Assembly: GCA_964515235.1 (NCBI GenBank)
Contig: CAZEVO010000005.1
Location: 1-64,000, forward strand
Reading direction: 5' to 3'
Length of the DNA: 64,000 nucleotides
Source of the DNA: OPU3-GD-OMZ sp964515235
GTDB lineage: Bacteria; Pseudomonadota; Gammaproteobacteria; Methylococcales; Methylomonadaceae
Shown: one piece after another, positions 18,053 to 27,119 of the stretch
Layout of the letters: each line of letters opens with the position of its first letter
Numbering within the stretch: position 1 is the first letter of the stretch
Program-made: the position numbers and the translations under genes
The notes under the pieces: generated by a model
Told to the model about the DNA's origin: nothing
What the model saw: only the letters and a program-made list of their open reading frames with translations
The model's database searches: none

Positions 18053-19561
18053 CTATTCGCTGGCATCCTCAACAAACCACGGTTCACGTGCTTTCATAAT
18101 TAACTCTCCGGCACGTTTCTCATCAATCCCATTAAAAACCAACAAATCATCAATAGATAATTCAGCCAAGTCATTCATGGTCACTATTTCCTTCTTGGCT
18201 AAGTCATAAGCCAATTCTTTATCCATACCATCCATATTCAACAAGTCTTGGTTTGGCTCTCGGGTCTCAATTTTTTCTTCTGTTGCAATTGCACTAATGA
18301 GAACTGCATCTTTTGCTCGATTTCTTAACTCTTCAACCAGCTCTTTTTCAAATGCTTCTATTTCAAGCATTTCATTCATTGGCACATAAGCTATTTCTTC
18401 AACACTATTAAAACCAACATCCACCAGAATTTCAGCAATATCTTCATCAACATCCAATTGTGCGATAAATAACTGTTTAGTCGTCTCTGCTTCTGCCTGA
18501 CTTTCTTGCTCTGCTTCAGCCGCATCAACAACATTAAGCTCCCAACCTGTTAACTCCGAGGCCAAACGCACATTCTGTCCGCCTCGTCCTATAGCCTGAG
18601 ACAAGTTATCATTCGCAACAGCCAGCTCCATGCTGTGTGAATCTTCATCAACTACAATTGAGCTAATCTCTGCAGGAGACATTGAATTAATAACAAACTG
18701 AGCCATGTTTTCATCCCATAGAATAATATCAACACGCTCACCAGCTAATTCATTAGATACAGCCTGAACCCGTGACCCTCTCATACCAACACAGGATCCA
18801 ATAGGGTCTAAACGAGGATCCAAACTTCTAACCGCAATCTTAGCTCTTGAACCTGGATCTCGCGCTGCCTCAACAATCTCAATGACACCATCACCAATTT
18901 CAGGAACTTCCAATTGAAATAACGATTTAATTAACTCAGGTGCAGAACGGCTAACAAAGAGCTGTGGCCCCCGCATTTCAGAGCGGACATCTTTTAGATA
19001 CCCTCTCACTCGATCACCAATCCGAAAAGATTCTCGAGGTATCATATCTTCGCGGCTAACCTGAGCTTCAACGTTAGAACCCAAATCTAACAGTACGCCC
19101 CCACGCTCTAATCGTTTAACCACACCGGTAATTAATTCACCCTTTCGATCCTTATAAGCCTCAACAACTTTTCGGCGCTCAGCTTCCCGAACTTTCTGAA
19201 TGATAACTTGTTTTGCTGCTTGTGCAGCAATACGACCAAACTCAACAGATTCAATAGGTTCTAAAATATGTTCTCCCGTCTGAATACCTGCTTGTCGCTC
19301 AAGTGCATTATCCAAACTTATTTCAAGCTCAGGATTTTCAAGCGCTACACTTTCATCACTCAAAGCAACAACCTCCCAACAACGAAAGGTTTCATATTCA
19401 CCGGTAACCCTATCAATAACGACACGTGCTTTAATATTGCCACCGTTTTTCTTAACTGTTGCTGCTTCTAGCGCTAACTCTAAGGCCTGAAAAATCTCTT
19501 CCTTTTCAAGGTCTTTCTCATTAGAAACAACATCAACCACTAATAATATTTCTTTACTCAT
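18053..19561 (-). CDS. nusA: Transcription termination/antitermination protein NusA
   Basis: RNA polymerase-binding factor for pausing, termination and rRNA antitermination. Seen in order: an N-terminal polymerase-binding domain (1-130), S1 domain (about 135-200, VKRLERGGVLLDLG), two KH domains (about 230-345, with CVGMRGSRVQAV and IGRGGQNVRLA), and two C-terminal acidic helix-hairpin repeats (about 365-500). 502 residues, as in E. coli. The stop of rimP lies 8 bases upstream. Confidence 0.98.
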   Translation of the reverse strand: MSKEILLVVDVVSNEKDLEKEEIFQALELALEAATVKKNGGNIKARVVIDRVTGEYETFRCWEVVALSDESVALENPELEISLDNALERQAGIQTGEHILEPIESVEFGRIAAQAAKQVIIQKVREAERRKVVEAYKDRKGELITGVVKRLERGGVLLDLGSNVEAQVSREDMIPRESFRIGDRVRGYLKDVRSEMRGPQLFVSRSAPELIKSLFQLEVPEIGDGVIEIVEAARDPGSRAKIAVRSLDPRLDPIGSCVGMRGSRVQAVSNELAGERVDIILWDENMAQFVINSMSPAEISSIVVDEDSHSMELAVANDNLSQAIGRGGQNVRLASELTGWELNVVDAAEAEQESQAEAETTKQLFIAQLDVDEDIAEILVDVGFNSVEEIAYVPMNEMLEIEAFEKELVEELRNRAKDAVLISAIATEEKIETREPNQDLLNMDGMDKELAYDLAKKEIVTMNDLAELSIDDLLVFNGIDEKRAGELIMKAREPWFVEDASE

Positions 19562-19569
19562 TTAACGTC

Positions 19570-20040
19570 TTATCCTTTTTGGATCGAAAAGTCAGCAACT
19601 AAATTAGCCTTACTAATTGATTTGACAGGAATCTCAAACTGTTGGTTTTCCGTATCAATCACGATCATTTCATCATTAGCTGATGCTATAACACCTATAA
19701 TATTTCTTCTTTTTTCGATCGGAACAAACAAATTAACCTGTGCCTTCTGACCTAAAAATCGCTGAAAATGCTCAACCTTAAACAAAGGCCGTTCAGCACC
19801 TGGCGATGATACTTCTAACTGATATACTGTTTTGATTGGGTCTTCAACATCTAAAACGCCACTAATCTGATGACTTACACGCGTACAATCATCAAGAACA
19901 ACACCAGAGTCTGTATCAATATAAATTCTTAAAAGACCGTTTATCGGGTGTGGATTGAATTCTACACCAACACACTCATACCCCATCCCTTCAACAATAG
20001 GCTCAATTAACTCTAGTAAATGTTTTGGCGCTTGCTTCAT
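19570..20040 (-). CDS. rimP: Ribosome maturation factor RimP
   Basis: Needed for maturation of the 30S subunit. Seen: the family segment LLELIEPIVEGMGYECVGVE near the N-terminus and the VSSPGAERPLF motif near residues 80-90. I start at the ATG at 20040 (156 residues); an in-frame ATG 27 bases upstream would begin inside the region after a terminator-like hairpin. First protein gene of the operon after initiator tRNA. Confidence 0.96.
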   Translation of the reverse strand: MKQAPKHLLELIEPIVEGMGYECVGVEFNPHPINGLLRIYIDTDSGVVLDDCTRVSHQISGVLDVEDPIKTVYQLEVSSPGAERPLFKVEHFQRFLGQKAQVNLFVPIEKRRNIIGVIASANDEMIVIDTENQQFEIPVKSISKANLVADFSIQKG

Positions 20041-20067
20041 ATTCCCACTTAAAAAACCATCACACAT

Positions 20068-20098
20068 AAAAAAAGGGCACTAAGCCCAATATTTTTTT
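20068..20098 (-). terminator. Weak hairpin with U-tract just before rimP
   Basis: GGGC (20075-20078), loop ACTAA, GCCC (20084-20087), with an A run on the left that becomes a U tract on the minus strand. The stem is only 4 base pairs. It lies 28 bases upstream of the rimP start and could attenuate read-through from the tRNA promoter. Confidence 0.45.
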
Positions 20099-20131
20099 CT
20101 TTTATCCTCAGCGGCCCTAATATAAACACCA

Positions 20132-20158
20132 CAAAAAGAAAAACCCCATAATGGGGTT
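20132..20158 (-). terminator. Terminator after tRNA-fMet
   Basis: AACCCCA/TGGGGTT inverted repeat (20142-20158) 4 bases beyond the tRNA CCA end, followed on the minus strand by a T-rich run. It should end most tRNA transcripts, leaving rimP to read-through or a promoter between. Confidence 0.75.
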
Positions 20159-20161
20159 CCT

Positions 20162-20238
<77 letters not shown>

Positions 20239-20249
20239 ATTGATTTTTA

Positions 20250-20278
20250 ACTATACATTATAATGACAATCCTAGCAA
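20250..20278 (-). promoter_or_regulatory. Sigma70 promoter for tRNA-fMet/rimP operon
   Basis: On the minus strand TTGCTA (20273-20278), a 17-base spacer, then TATAGT (20250-20255), 12 bases before the tRNA 5' end. Spacing and position fit a sigma70 promoter driving the tRNA and, by read-through, the rimP-pnp operon. Confidence 0.65.
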
Positions 20279-20367
20279 GGACTTATAAGATTAAAAACAC
20301 AACCCGGCGAATAAAACTGGTTCTTATGAAACAAACTCTCACTCCTCATAAGTAAGAATCTTTATCA

Positions 20368-20862
20368 TTATAAAAAACCTAACCCGACAAATCCCATTAA
20401 GATAGCCCATGAAAAAATTCCAGCCAAAATATCATCTAACATAATTCCTAACCCACCCCCAAGTTCTTTATCTAAAATGCAAATTGGCCAAGGCTTAAAA
20501 ATATCAAACAACCGAAAGAGCACAAAACCGATCACAACGGCGGACCAAGAAAAAGGCACGAACAACATGGTCACCAAATAACCTGCAATTTCATCCCACA
20601 CAATCCCACCAAAATCATGAACACCCAGCTTATCAGCCGCATACTGGCATATCCATACACCACTTACACAAACTGCCAATGTCAGTAATAAATACACCTG
20701 ATCCCCAAACACCAAGAACAACAGGTAAACGGGGATAGCTGCTAATGTTCCCGCAGTCCCAGGCCCCTGAGGGCTTAACCCGGAACCAAAACCAAAAGCC
20801 AGAAACAGACGCCAATCTGTCAAAATTTGATTAACTGTTAATTTATGCTTACCAATCTCCAT
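20368..20862 (-). CDS. pgpA: Phosphatidylglycerophosphatase A
   Basis: Inner-membrane phosphatase that makes phosphatidylglycerol from its phosphate. Seen: the GFGSGLSPQGPGTAGTLA signature near residues 24-41, the conserved HDFGGIVWDEIAGY, and several hydrophobic membrane segments, including the C-terminal one. 164 residues, normal. Last gene of the nrdR-rib-nusB-thiL run; it starts 3 bases after thiL stops. Confidence 0.95.
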   Translation of the reverse strand: MEIGKHKLTVNQILTDWRLFLAFGFGSGLSPQGPGTAGTLAAIPVYLLFLVFGDQVYLLLTLAVCVSGVWICQYAADKLGVHDFGGIVWDEIAGYLVTMLFVPFSWSAVVIGFVLFRLFDIFKPWPICILDKELGGGLGIMLDDILAGIFSWAILMGFVGLGFL

Positions 20863-20865
20863 ATC

Positions 20866-21822
20866 TCACCCAAAGTGCTTAAAACCTGCAGCTACAATTG
20901 ACTCTCTACGCCCTGCTTTCGTTAAATATAATTCTCTACCCGCTTCAATAACACCAATCTGACACCAAACGCCAGACTGTTCTGACAAAGAATTCTCCAA
21001 TCGCTGTTGATTCTCGGGGCTTACGGTAAAACATAACTCATAATCATCACCAGCATTTAACGGCATTTTCCAGTCCTGAGTTGCATTAATATAGTTTCTG
21101 ACTTGAGAAGAGAGTGGCAATTGCTCCCAATATAAGCTCGCACCCACCCTACTTTTGCTTAAAATATGTCCTAAATCTGACAATAAACCATCCGACACAT
21201 CCACACAAGCATTGGCATAGGGCATAATCAACTCACCTATAGCCACCCTAGGCTCAGGACAGTGCAACCGCTCCAAAACGGAATGACTATCTTCGAGATT
21301 GTAACCTTGCAACACTTTCAGGCCCAGCCCCGCATCACCTAAGAATCCAGTCAAATAAATCAAATCCCCAACCTTAGCTCGATGTCGACACAACCTTCGT
21401 CCCTTAGGAACTAACCCCATCGCTTGCAATGTTAAAGTTAACGGACCCGAAGTCGTATCACCACCAATCAAATCCACTTCAAAACGGTCAGATAATTTAA
21501 ACAAAGTATCAGAAAAACGCTGCAACCACTCATCGTCAATCTTCGGCAACGTTAAAGCCAATGTCATAGCAATAGGTCTTGCCCCCATGCTTGATAAATC
21601 ACTTAAATTAACCGCTATCAATTTATGCGCTAAATATTCCGGCTCTGTATTGCGAAAAAAATGAACACCTTCAACTAGAGTATCGACCGTTATTGCCCAT
21701 TCAAAATCTGCTGCCATTCCCAGTACCGCACAATCATCACCCACTCCTAACTCGACTTGCGAATTTTTATAACTTTTAGGCGTAAAGAAACGATCAATAA
21801 TAGAAAACTCAGACAACCCCAC
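20866..21822 (-). CDS. thiL: Thiamine-monophosphate kinase
   Basis: ATP-dependent last step of thiamine diphosphate synthesis. Seen: GVGDDCAVL near residue 26, VDTLVEGVHF, the AVNLSDLSSMGA motif and DVSDGLLSDLGHI, all standard for the PurM-like ThiL fold. 318 residues. The first codon is GTG, 4 bases after the nusB stop; a tight nusB-thiL-pgpA arrangement is usual in this class. Confidence 0.96.
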   Translation of the reverse strand: MGLSEFSIIDRFFTPKSYKNSQVELGVGDDCAVLGMAADFEWAITVDTLVEGVHFFRNTEPEYLAHKLIAVNLSDLSSMGARPIAMTLALTLPKIDDEWLQRFSDTLFKLSDRFEVDLIGGDTTSGPLTLTLQAMGLVPKGRRLCRHRAKVGDLIYLTGFLGDAGLGLKVLQGYNLEDSHSVLERLHCPEPRVAIGELIMPYANACVDVSDGLLSDLGHILSKSRVGASLYWEQLPLSSQVRNYINATQDWKMPLNAGDDYELCFTVSPENQQRLENSLSEQSGVWCQIGVIEAGRELYLTKAGRRESIVAAGFKHFG

Positions 21823-21826
21823 CGAA

Positions 21827-22264
21827 CTAACTTCTTTTTTTTGTTACCGCAACTTCAGTTGGCCGATAACGATGTGCAATTTTATCCAATACGCCATTGA
21901 TATACTTATAACCATCCTCAGCACCGTATAATTTTGACAAAGACACCGCTTCATTCAAAATAACTCGGTACGGAATATCAAGGCGATTAAGCAATTCAAA
22001 AATACTCATTCTTAGAATAGCTCGTTCTACCGGATCTATTTTAGCAACAGGTCGATCAATAAACTCATCAAGCGCCTGATCAATAACCTCTAGCTGTTTA
22101 GGAACACCCTGTAATAACTCAGAAAAATAGCTCCGCTGTACATTTTTAAGCCGCTCTGCTTCTGTAAATTGCCGCTCAATCTCAATCACAGAAGCTCCCG
22201 TCATTTGCCATTGGTACAAGGCCTGAACCACGTTTTTACGTGCATTAGTTCTTGCTTGACTCAT
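21827..22264 (-). CDS. nusB: Transcription antitermination factor NusB
   Basis: Binds boxA RNA with NusE/S10 in rRNA antitermination. Seen: ARKNVVQALYQWQ near the start, IDPVERAILRMSIFEL and VILNEAVSLSKLYG, the conserved helical NusB segments. 145 residues. Its ATG overlaps the ribH stop by 4 bases, which suggests translational coupling. Confidence 0.97.
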   Translation of the reverse strand: MSQARTNARKNVVQALYQWQMTGASVIEIERQFTEAERLKNVQRSYFSELLQGVPKQLEVIDQALDEFIDRPVAKIDPVERAILRMSIFELLNRLDIPYRVILNEAVSLSKLYGAEDGYKYINGVLDKIAHRYRPTEVAVTKKRS

Positions 22265-22740
22265 ACGTCCTCTAGCGATTCAAATAAACTAATCATTTCA
22301 ATCACCGACATTGCGGCTTCTGCGCCCTTATTACCGGCTTTAGTACCCGCACGCTCAATAGCTTGCTCAATAGTATCAACAGTTAAAACACCAAAACTTA
22401 CTGGTACATCTTGCTGCAAAGAAACCATTGAAATTCCTTTTACACACTCCCCTGCCACATATTCAAAATGTGGCGTTCCTCCACGAATTACAGCACCAAG
22501 GGCTATAATCGCATCATATTGTTGCCTGCTCGCAACCTTTTGAACAGCTAGCGGTAGCTCAAAAGCCCCCGGCACCCGAACCACAGTAATATCATTACGA
22601 TCACAACCGTGCCTAACCAATGCATCAATAGCTCCAGCTTCCAATTGCTCCACAATGAAACTATTAAACCTAGAAACGACTAAGCAAATTTTCGCTTTTC
22701 GAATAACTAAATTGCCTTCAAATGTTTTAATTGCTGCCAT
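22261..22740 (-). CDS. ribH: 6,7-dimethyl-8-ribityllumazine synthase
   Basis: Condenses the ribitylamino-uracil with dihydroxybutanone phosphate to give lumazine. Seen: VVSRFN, VRVPGAFELPLAVQ and ALGAVIRGGTPHFEYVAGE with the catalytic histidine, then VPVSFGVLTVDTIEQA. 159 residues. In the operon between ribBX and nusB. Confidence 0.98.
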   Translation of the reverse strand: MAAIKTFEGNLVIRKAKICLVVSRFNSFIVEQLEAGAIDALVRHGCDRNDITVVRVPGAFELPLAVQKVASRQQYDAIIALGAVIRGGTPHFEYVAGECVKGISMVSLQQDVPVSFGVLTVDTIEQAIERAGTKAGNKGAEAAMSVIEMISLFESLEDV

Positions 22741-22757
22741 AAAACCTTCTCTAAAAA

Positions 22758-23864
22758 TTAATTTATAAATTCAACCACTTCCAAATCAAAACCAGAAAGC
22801 CCCAAATATTTTTTCTGACCTCCTAAAACCTTTAACTTACGGATACCTAGGTCAGCTAAAATCTGGGCACCAGTTCCTGTGTTTCGCCAATCATCAGGTT
22901 GATCATTTGACGCTCCATCCAAAACAACACCATGGTCTTCCATATGATATTGATGAACAATCTCCACTAAAGATTTATTATCTTCTTCTTGACGAACCAT
23001 AACCAATACACCGCAGCCTTCTTCTGCAATTTTCAGCATCGCATCTTTAATCGTAATACTTGAACCACCTCGCTGACCTGAGAAAATATCATTTAAGGCA
23101 TTACGCCCATGAACACGGACTAAAACCGGTTCTTCTCCTGAAACTTGACCCATGACTAAAGCCAAGTGTAATTTGTTATCGAGGCTATCTTGATATGCAT
23201 ATAAGCGAAAATCGCCAAACTCAGTTGGAAACTTACACTCACTAATCCGCTCTAACGTATGCTCATTTTGAATACGATAATGAATTAAATCAGCAATAGT
23301 GCCGATTTTTAAATCGTGCTCACGAGCAAACATTTCCAGATCAGGTTTTCTGGCCATTGACCCATCTTCATTTAAAATCTCAACAATCACTGAGGATGGC
23401 TCAAGGCCTGCTAACTGTGCCAAATCACAACCAGCCTCAGTATGCCCAGCCCTTTTTAACACACCCCCAGACTGGGCCATCAACGGAAAGATATGTCCTG
23501 GCTGCACTAAATCATCGGGCTGAACATTCTTAGCAACCGCCGTACGAACCGTGTGTGCTCTGTCTGCTGCGGAAATACCTGTAGTGACTCCTGTTGCCGC
23601 CTCGATGGAAACAGTAAAATTAGTAGAATGTGCTGTTTTATTCTCGTTAACCATTAACGGCAAACGTAATTGATGGCACCGTTCCCGAGTCATCGTTAAA
23701 CAGATTAAACCACGTCCATAACGAGCCATAAAATTAATATCTTCAGCTCTTACATGAGCCGCTGCAATCAGTAAATCACCTTCATTTTCACGGTCCTCAT
23801 CATCCAATATGACAACCATTTTACCCTGTTTCAGATCTTCGATTATCTCATCAATAGAATTCAT
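22758..23864 (-). CDS. ribBA: RibBX: DHBP synthase with degenerate GTP cyclohydrolase II-like domain
   Basis: The N-terminal half (about residues 1-200) is 3,4-dihydroxy-2-butanone-4-phosphate synthase with DDEDRENEGDLLIAA and HTEAGCDLAQLAG. The C-terminal half has the GTP cyclohydrolase II fold, but the zinc-binding cysteines of the GDVFGSLRCDCG-type loop are replaced by NDIFSGQRGG, so GTP cyclohydrolase activity is not expected. This layout is known in Proteobacteria as RibBX. A true RibA should lie elsewhere in the genome. GTG at 23867 is possible; ATG at 23864 has the better ribosome-site spacing. The gene overlaps or abuts the ribE stop. Confidence 0.95.
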   Translation of the reverse strand: MNSIDEIIEDLKQGKMVVILDDEDRENEGDLLIAAAHVRAEDINFMARYGRGLICLTMTRERCHQLRLPLMVNENKTAHSTNFTVSIEAATGVTTGISAADRAHTVRTAVAKNVQPDDLVQPGHIFPLMAQSGGVLKRAGHTEAGCDLAQLAGLEPSSVIVEILNEDGSMARKPDLEMFAREHDLKIGTIADLIHYRIQNEHTLERISECKFPTEFGDFRLYAYQDSLDNKLHLALVMGQVSGEEPVLVRVHGRNALNDIFSGQRGGSSITIKDAMLKIAEEGCGVLVMVRQEEDNKSLVEIVHQYHMEDHGVVLDGASNDQPDDWRNTGTGAQILADLGIRKLKVLGGQKKYLGLSGFDLEVVEFIN

Positions 23865-23866
23865 CA

Positions 23867-24523
23867 CTATCCTTTAATAAACCCTGCATTATTTAACAAA
23901 GCAGTAATTTTTGAATCATCATTTATATCCTGATCTCCCTGAATAAGTCGCTCAAGATAGCGCGCTAACACATCCACCTCAATATTAACGGCTGCTCCAA
24001 TAGGCATGGCACCTAATGTTGTCATTGATAACGTATGCGGAACAATATTGACCGAAAATGTCTCGCCTGCCACTTGATTAACCGTCAAACTAATACCATC
24101 AATACAAATTGACCCTTTTTCTGCAATATAACGTCTCAAAACTTGCGGTACTTTAATATCAAATCGATAAGAACGTCCCTCTTGCTCTTTTCGCAGAACA
24201 GTTCCAAGACCATCAACATGACCGCTGACAAAATGCCCTCCCAAACGTGTTGTCGGGGCAAGAGCCAATTCCAAATTAACCAAAGACCCGAGCTGGGCCT
24301 GAGCCAAAGTGGTTCGTGACAATGTTTCTTTAGAAACATCCGCACTAAAAGAATTCGCCATCAATTCTACAACTGTTAAACAAACACCGTTAACGGCAAT
24401 ACTATCGCCTATATTAACATCATCAAGCGCTAATTGACCGGTATTAAACGTCAGCTGGAAATCACCCTCAAGTGCCACTAACCGCTCAATCTTACCGATT
24501 GCTAAAATAATTCCTGTAAACAT
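23867..24523 (-). CDS. ribE: Riboflavin synthase alpha subunit
   Basis: Dismutates two lumazines into riboflavin. Seen: the start MFTGIILAIGKIERL, two lumazine-binding halves, each with a VNG(V)CLTV or DGISLTVN-type strand and a GGHFVSGHVDG loop near residue 100. 218 residues. It lies between ribD, 3 bases away, and ribBX. Confidence 0.97.
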   Translation of the reverse strand: MFTGIILAIGKIERLVALEGDFQLTFNTGQLALDDVNIGDSIAVNGVCLTVVELMANSFSADVSKETLSRTTLAQAQLGSLVNLELALAPTTRLGGHFVSGHVDGLGTVLRKEQEGRSYRFDIKVPQVLRRYIAEKGSICIDGISLTVNQVAGETFSVNIVPHTLSMTTLGAMPIGAAVNIEVDVLARYLERLIQGDQDINDDSKITALLNNAGFIKG

Positions 24524-24526
24524 TTT

Positions 24527-25615
24527 TTATTTCGTGAATATTAATTTAATATCAGGCCCTATCTGCCCTACCGATTGTAACGACAGCGTCACTTTATCTT
24601 TCATGGTCTTTAAACCAGGCAAATGAAATAACCCTCTCCCCTCATCTCCTAAGATACTGGGTGCGAGATAAACACGCCACTCATCAACCAACTCCCGTTC
24701 TAAAAAAGCACCATTTAACGTTGGCCCCGCTTCTATCATGAGTTGATTGATTTGACGTTCGGCTAACAATGCTAAGACAGCGTCAAGATCAACGCGACCT
24801 TCCTTTGTTGCCGGCAACGTAAAAACCTTAATCCCCAATGACTCCAACTGTTTTTTCCGTTTCAGATTCCCAGAAACCGTAAAAACCCATGTTTCAGGCT
24901 GCCCCTTTAATAATGCTGCTGATATCGGTATTTTTAAGGTCGAATCTAATACTACCCGTACCGGTTGTTTTACTTCAACATCTGGCAATCGTGCTGTTAA
25001 TAAAGGATCATCGGCAATAACGGTATCTACTCCTGTTAAAACCGCCGAACTCTCTGCTCTTAACCGATGCACATCTAAGCGTGATTGCACTGAGGTAATC
25101 CATCGGCTCTCTCCCGAAGCCATTGCCGTACGACCATCTAAACTGGCAGCCAATTTAGCTACTACGAAGGGTTTTCGCTCCTGCATTCTCCTGATAAAAC
25201 CCCGATTAATATATTTCGCTTCGTCAGTTAATACATGGGTATCAGTTTTGATACCGGCTGCCTGTAATTCTGCTATCCCACGCCCTGCAACTTTTGGATT
25301 AGGATCTGTCATTGCAATAACAACACGGTGCACCCCAGCTTGAATTAATGCTTGGCTACAAGGCGGCGTTCGACCAGTATGGCAGCAAGGCTCAAGACTC
25401 ACATAAACAGTTGCACCAGTGACATTACCCGCGCGCTCCAATGCCATAATTTCGGCATGCGCTTCCCCAGCACATTGATGCCAGCCCTCCGCTATCACCT
25501 GTTGGTCACGGACAATCACACATCCTACATTTGGGTTCGGTGCAGTTGTAAAAACGCCTTTCTGAGCAAGCTTCAATGCTTGCGCCATAAATACTTCATC
25601 AATTTGCAAGGTCAT
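24527..25615 (-). CDS. ribD: Bifunctional riboflavin deaminase/reductase RibD
   Basis: Deaminates and then reduces the GTP-derived pyrimidine. Seen: an N-terminal zinc deaminase with HAE at residues 53-55 and PCCHTGRTPPC supplying C77 and C86, and a C-terminal reductase domain with KLAASLDGRTAMASGESRWI and MIEAGPTLNGAFL. 362 residues. One base separates it from the nrdR stop. Confidence 0.97.
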   Translation of the reverse strand: MTLQIDEVFMAQALKLAQKGVFTTAPNPNVGCVIVRDQQVIAEGWHQCAGEAHAEIMALERAGNVTGATVYVSLEPCCHTGRTPPCSQALIQAGVHRVVIAMTDPNPKVAGRGIAELQAAGIKTDTHVLTDEAKYINRGFIRRMQERKPFVVAKLAASLDGRTAMASGESRWITSVQSRLDVHRLRAESSAVLTGVDTVIADDPLLTARLPDVEVKQPVRVVLDSTLKIPISAALLKGQPETWVFTVSGNLKRKKQLESLGIKVFTLPATKEGRVDLDAVLALLAERQINQLMIEAGPTLNGAFLERELVDEWRVYLAPSILGDEGRGLFHLPGLKTMKDKVTLSLQSVGQIGPDIKLIFTK

Positions 25616-25616
25616 G

Positions 25617-26066
25617 TTATTTTTTCAGGTTTTCTATAACCTTGGTAAATTCATTCACATCCTGAAAGCTCCGGTAAACTGAAGCAAACCGGACAAAAGC
25701 GACATGATCCAACTTACTTAATGCTTGCATTACTAACTCCCCGACTTCACGGGAAGGAAATTCTCTTTCACCTTTCAAAATGAGTTCTTTCTTAATACTC
25801 GAAACGGCTTGTTCAATACGTTCACTATCAACCGGACGCTTCTCGAGTGCTTTTAACATGCCTGAGCGTAATTTTGTCTCATCAAAAGGAACACGCGTAC
25901 CGTTGTTTTTAACCAACCGAGGTAAATTTAATTCTGCAACCTCATAAGTAGTAAAGCGCTCCTTACAAGTCGCACATTCGCGCCGTCTACGTACTTGATC
26001 GCCCTCATTTGCAAAGCGCGAATCAATTACTTTGGTATCTTGCGCAGAACAAAAAGGACATCTCAT
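25617..26066 (-). CDS. nrdR: Transcriptional repressor NrdR
   Basis: Zinc-finger plus ATP-cone repressor of ribonucleotide reductase genes. Seen: four zinc cysteines C3, C6, C31, C34 (CPFC...CATC), the basic RRRRECATC stretch, and an ATP-cone domain (about residues 49-139). 149 residues. Leader of the ribD-ribE-ribBX-ribH-nusB-thiL-pgpA cluster, a common gammaproteobacterial order. The 97-base region upstream is too short for a full FMN riboswitch together with the divergent neighbour's signals. Confidence 0.97.
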   Translation of the reverse strand: MRCPFCSAQDTKVIDSRFANEGDQVRRRRECATCKERFTTYEVAELNLPRLVKNNGTRVPFDETKLRSGMLKALEKRPVDSERIEQAVSSIKKELILKGEREFPSREVGELVMQALSKLDHVAFVRFASVYRSFQDVNEFTKVIENLKK

Positions 26067-26163
26067 AAACTATAGCACCCACGCCTAAACAAAAAATTAC
26101 CGTACAATTGTTATTTTATCGTACTTTGCCCTAATTAACTTTTTTAAAGCTATTATTCACACT

Positions 26164-26799
26164 ATGCATCATCAAGAAGGCGTCATTAAATACCAATTAA
26201 CGCATATTCAGAAGCCTTTGCCATTTACGCCTGATGACTTTACCCATATTAACGTCTGGAGAACAATTGCCTACCACTTAGGGCTAATTGGTCAAGATTC
26301 AAACCGCTATGGGGGGCTTGGCTTTGGAAATATTAGTCAGGCTACGCCCAACACAACCATACAATTTATTATTTCTGGATCACAAACTGGGTTGGAAGAA
26401 ACACTGTCTCCAGAACAATACAGCGGCATTGTAACAAGCAATATACAAAATAACGCCATAACATCACTCGGCCATTGTAAGCCATCTTCAGAAACCATGA
26501 CACATGCCATGATTTATGCGATCAAACCTACCATAAAAGGGGTTATTCATGTCCATAGCCCCGAAATATGGCATGCCACTCACGCTCTTAATTTACCGAG
26601 CACTGCTGCCAATATCCCCTATGGAACACCTGAAATGGCCCTCGCTGTTAAACAACTTTTTATTACAGAACAATTAGGTGAGTCGGGGTCTTTTGCAATG
26701 CTAGGCCATCAAGATGGCATTGTTTCATTTGGTTCTACACTAGAAAACGCAGGACTTGATCTGATAAAATACCTTGCTGCAGCCAGAGCAGTAATCTAA
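26164..26799 (+). CDS. Class II aldolase/adducin-family protein
   Basis: A protein of the fuculose-phosphate aldolase fold, substrate unknown. Seen: GGLGFGNIS near residue 50, CKPSSET with E110, the metal pair H129/H131 in HVHSPEIWH, and H182 in MLGHQDGIVSFG. All four usual metal-site residues appear to be present, so it may be catalytic rather than a structural adducin-like relative. 211 residues. It is divergent from nrdR and lies 35 bases before a glutaredoxin gene on the same strand. Epimerase, aldolase or decarboxylase roles are all possible. Confidence 0.8.
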   Translation: MHHQEGVIKYQLTHIQKPLPFTPDDFTHINVWRTIAYHLGLIGQDSNRYGGLGFGNISQATPNTTIQFIISGSQTGLEETLSPEQYSGIVTSNIQNNAITSLGHCKPSSETMTHAMIYAIKPTIKGVIHVHSPEIWHATHALNLPSTAANIPYGTPEMALAVKQLFITEQLGESGSFAMLGHQDGIVSFGSTLENAGLDLIKYLAAARAVI

Positions 26800-26834
26800 A
26801 GATTATCTAAACGTCTAACGTAATAAAAAAAACC

Positions 26835-27098
26835 ATGGAACATCCTAAGATCCTTATCTATACATCAACAATTTGTCCATATTGCACCATGGCTAAACGC
26901 CTACTCACCCAAAAAGGTGCGCATTTTGATGAAGTCAATCTTGACAAACACCCTGAATTACGTGATGAAATAATGACACAAACAAAAAGAAGAACCGTTC
27001 CACAAATTTTTATTGGCAAAAAACATATTGGCGGCTTTGATGAACTCTATGCACTTGAAATCAACAATAAACTCGACACATTACTTGCGCCCACCTAA
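26835..27098 (+). CDS. grxC: Glutaredoxin 3 (GrxC-like)
   Basis: Dithiol glutaredoxin for glutathione-dependent disulfide reduction. Seen: the CPYC active site at residues 14-17, a TVPQIFIGKKHIGG stretch with the cis-proline, and the GG-F-E/D(L) glutathione-binding end. 87 residues. It is 35 bases after the aldolase-family gene, and the two probably form one transcript. Confidence 0.95.
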   Translation: MEHPKILIYTSTICPYCTMAKRLLTQKGAHFDEVNLDKHPELRDEIMTQTKRRTVPQIFIGKKHIGGFDELYALEINNKLDTLLAPT

Positions 27099-27119
27099 GC
27101 ACTACCTTTTTATACTTTC

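Noticed and set aside
26067..26163. FMN riboswitch ahead of the nrdR-rib operon
   Set aside because: The intergenic space is about 97 bases and shared with the divergent aldolase gene; I see no conserved riboswitch-like pairing, so I did not call one.
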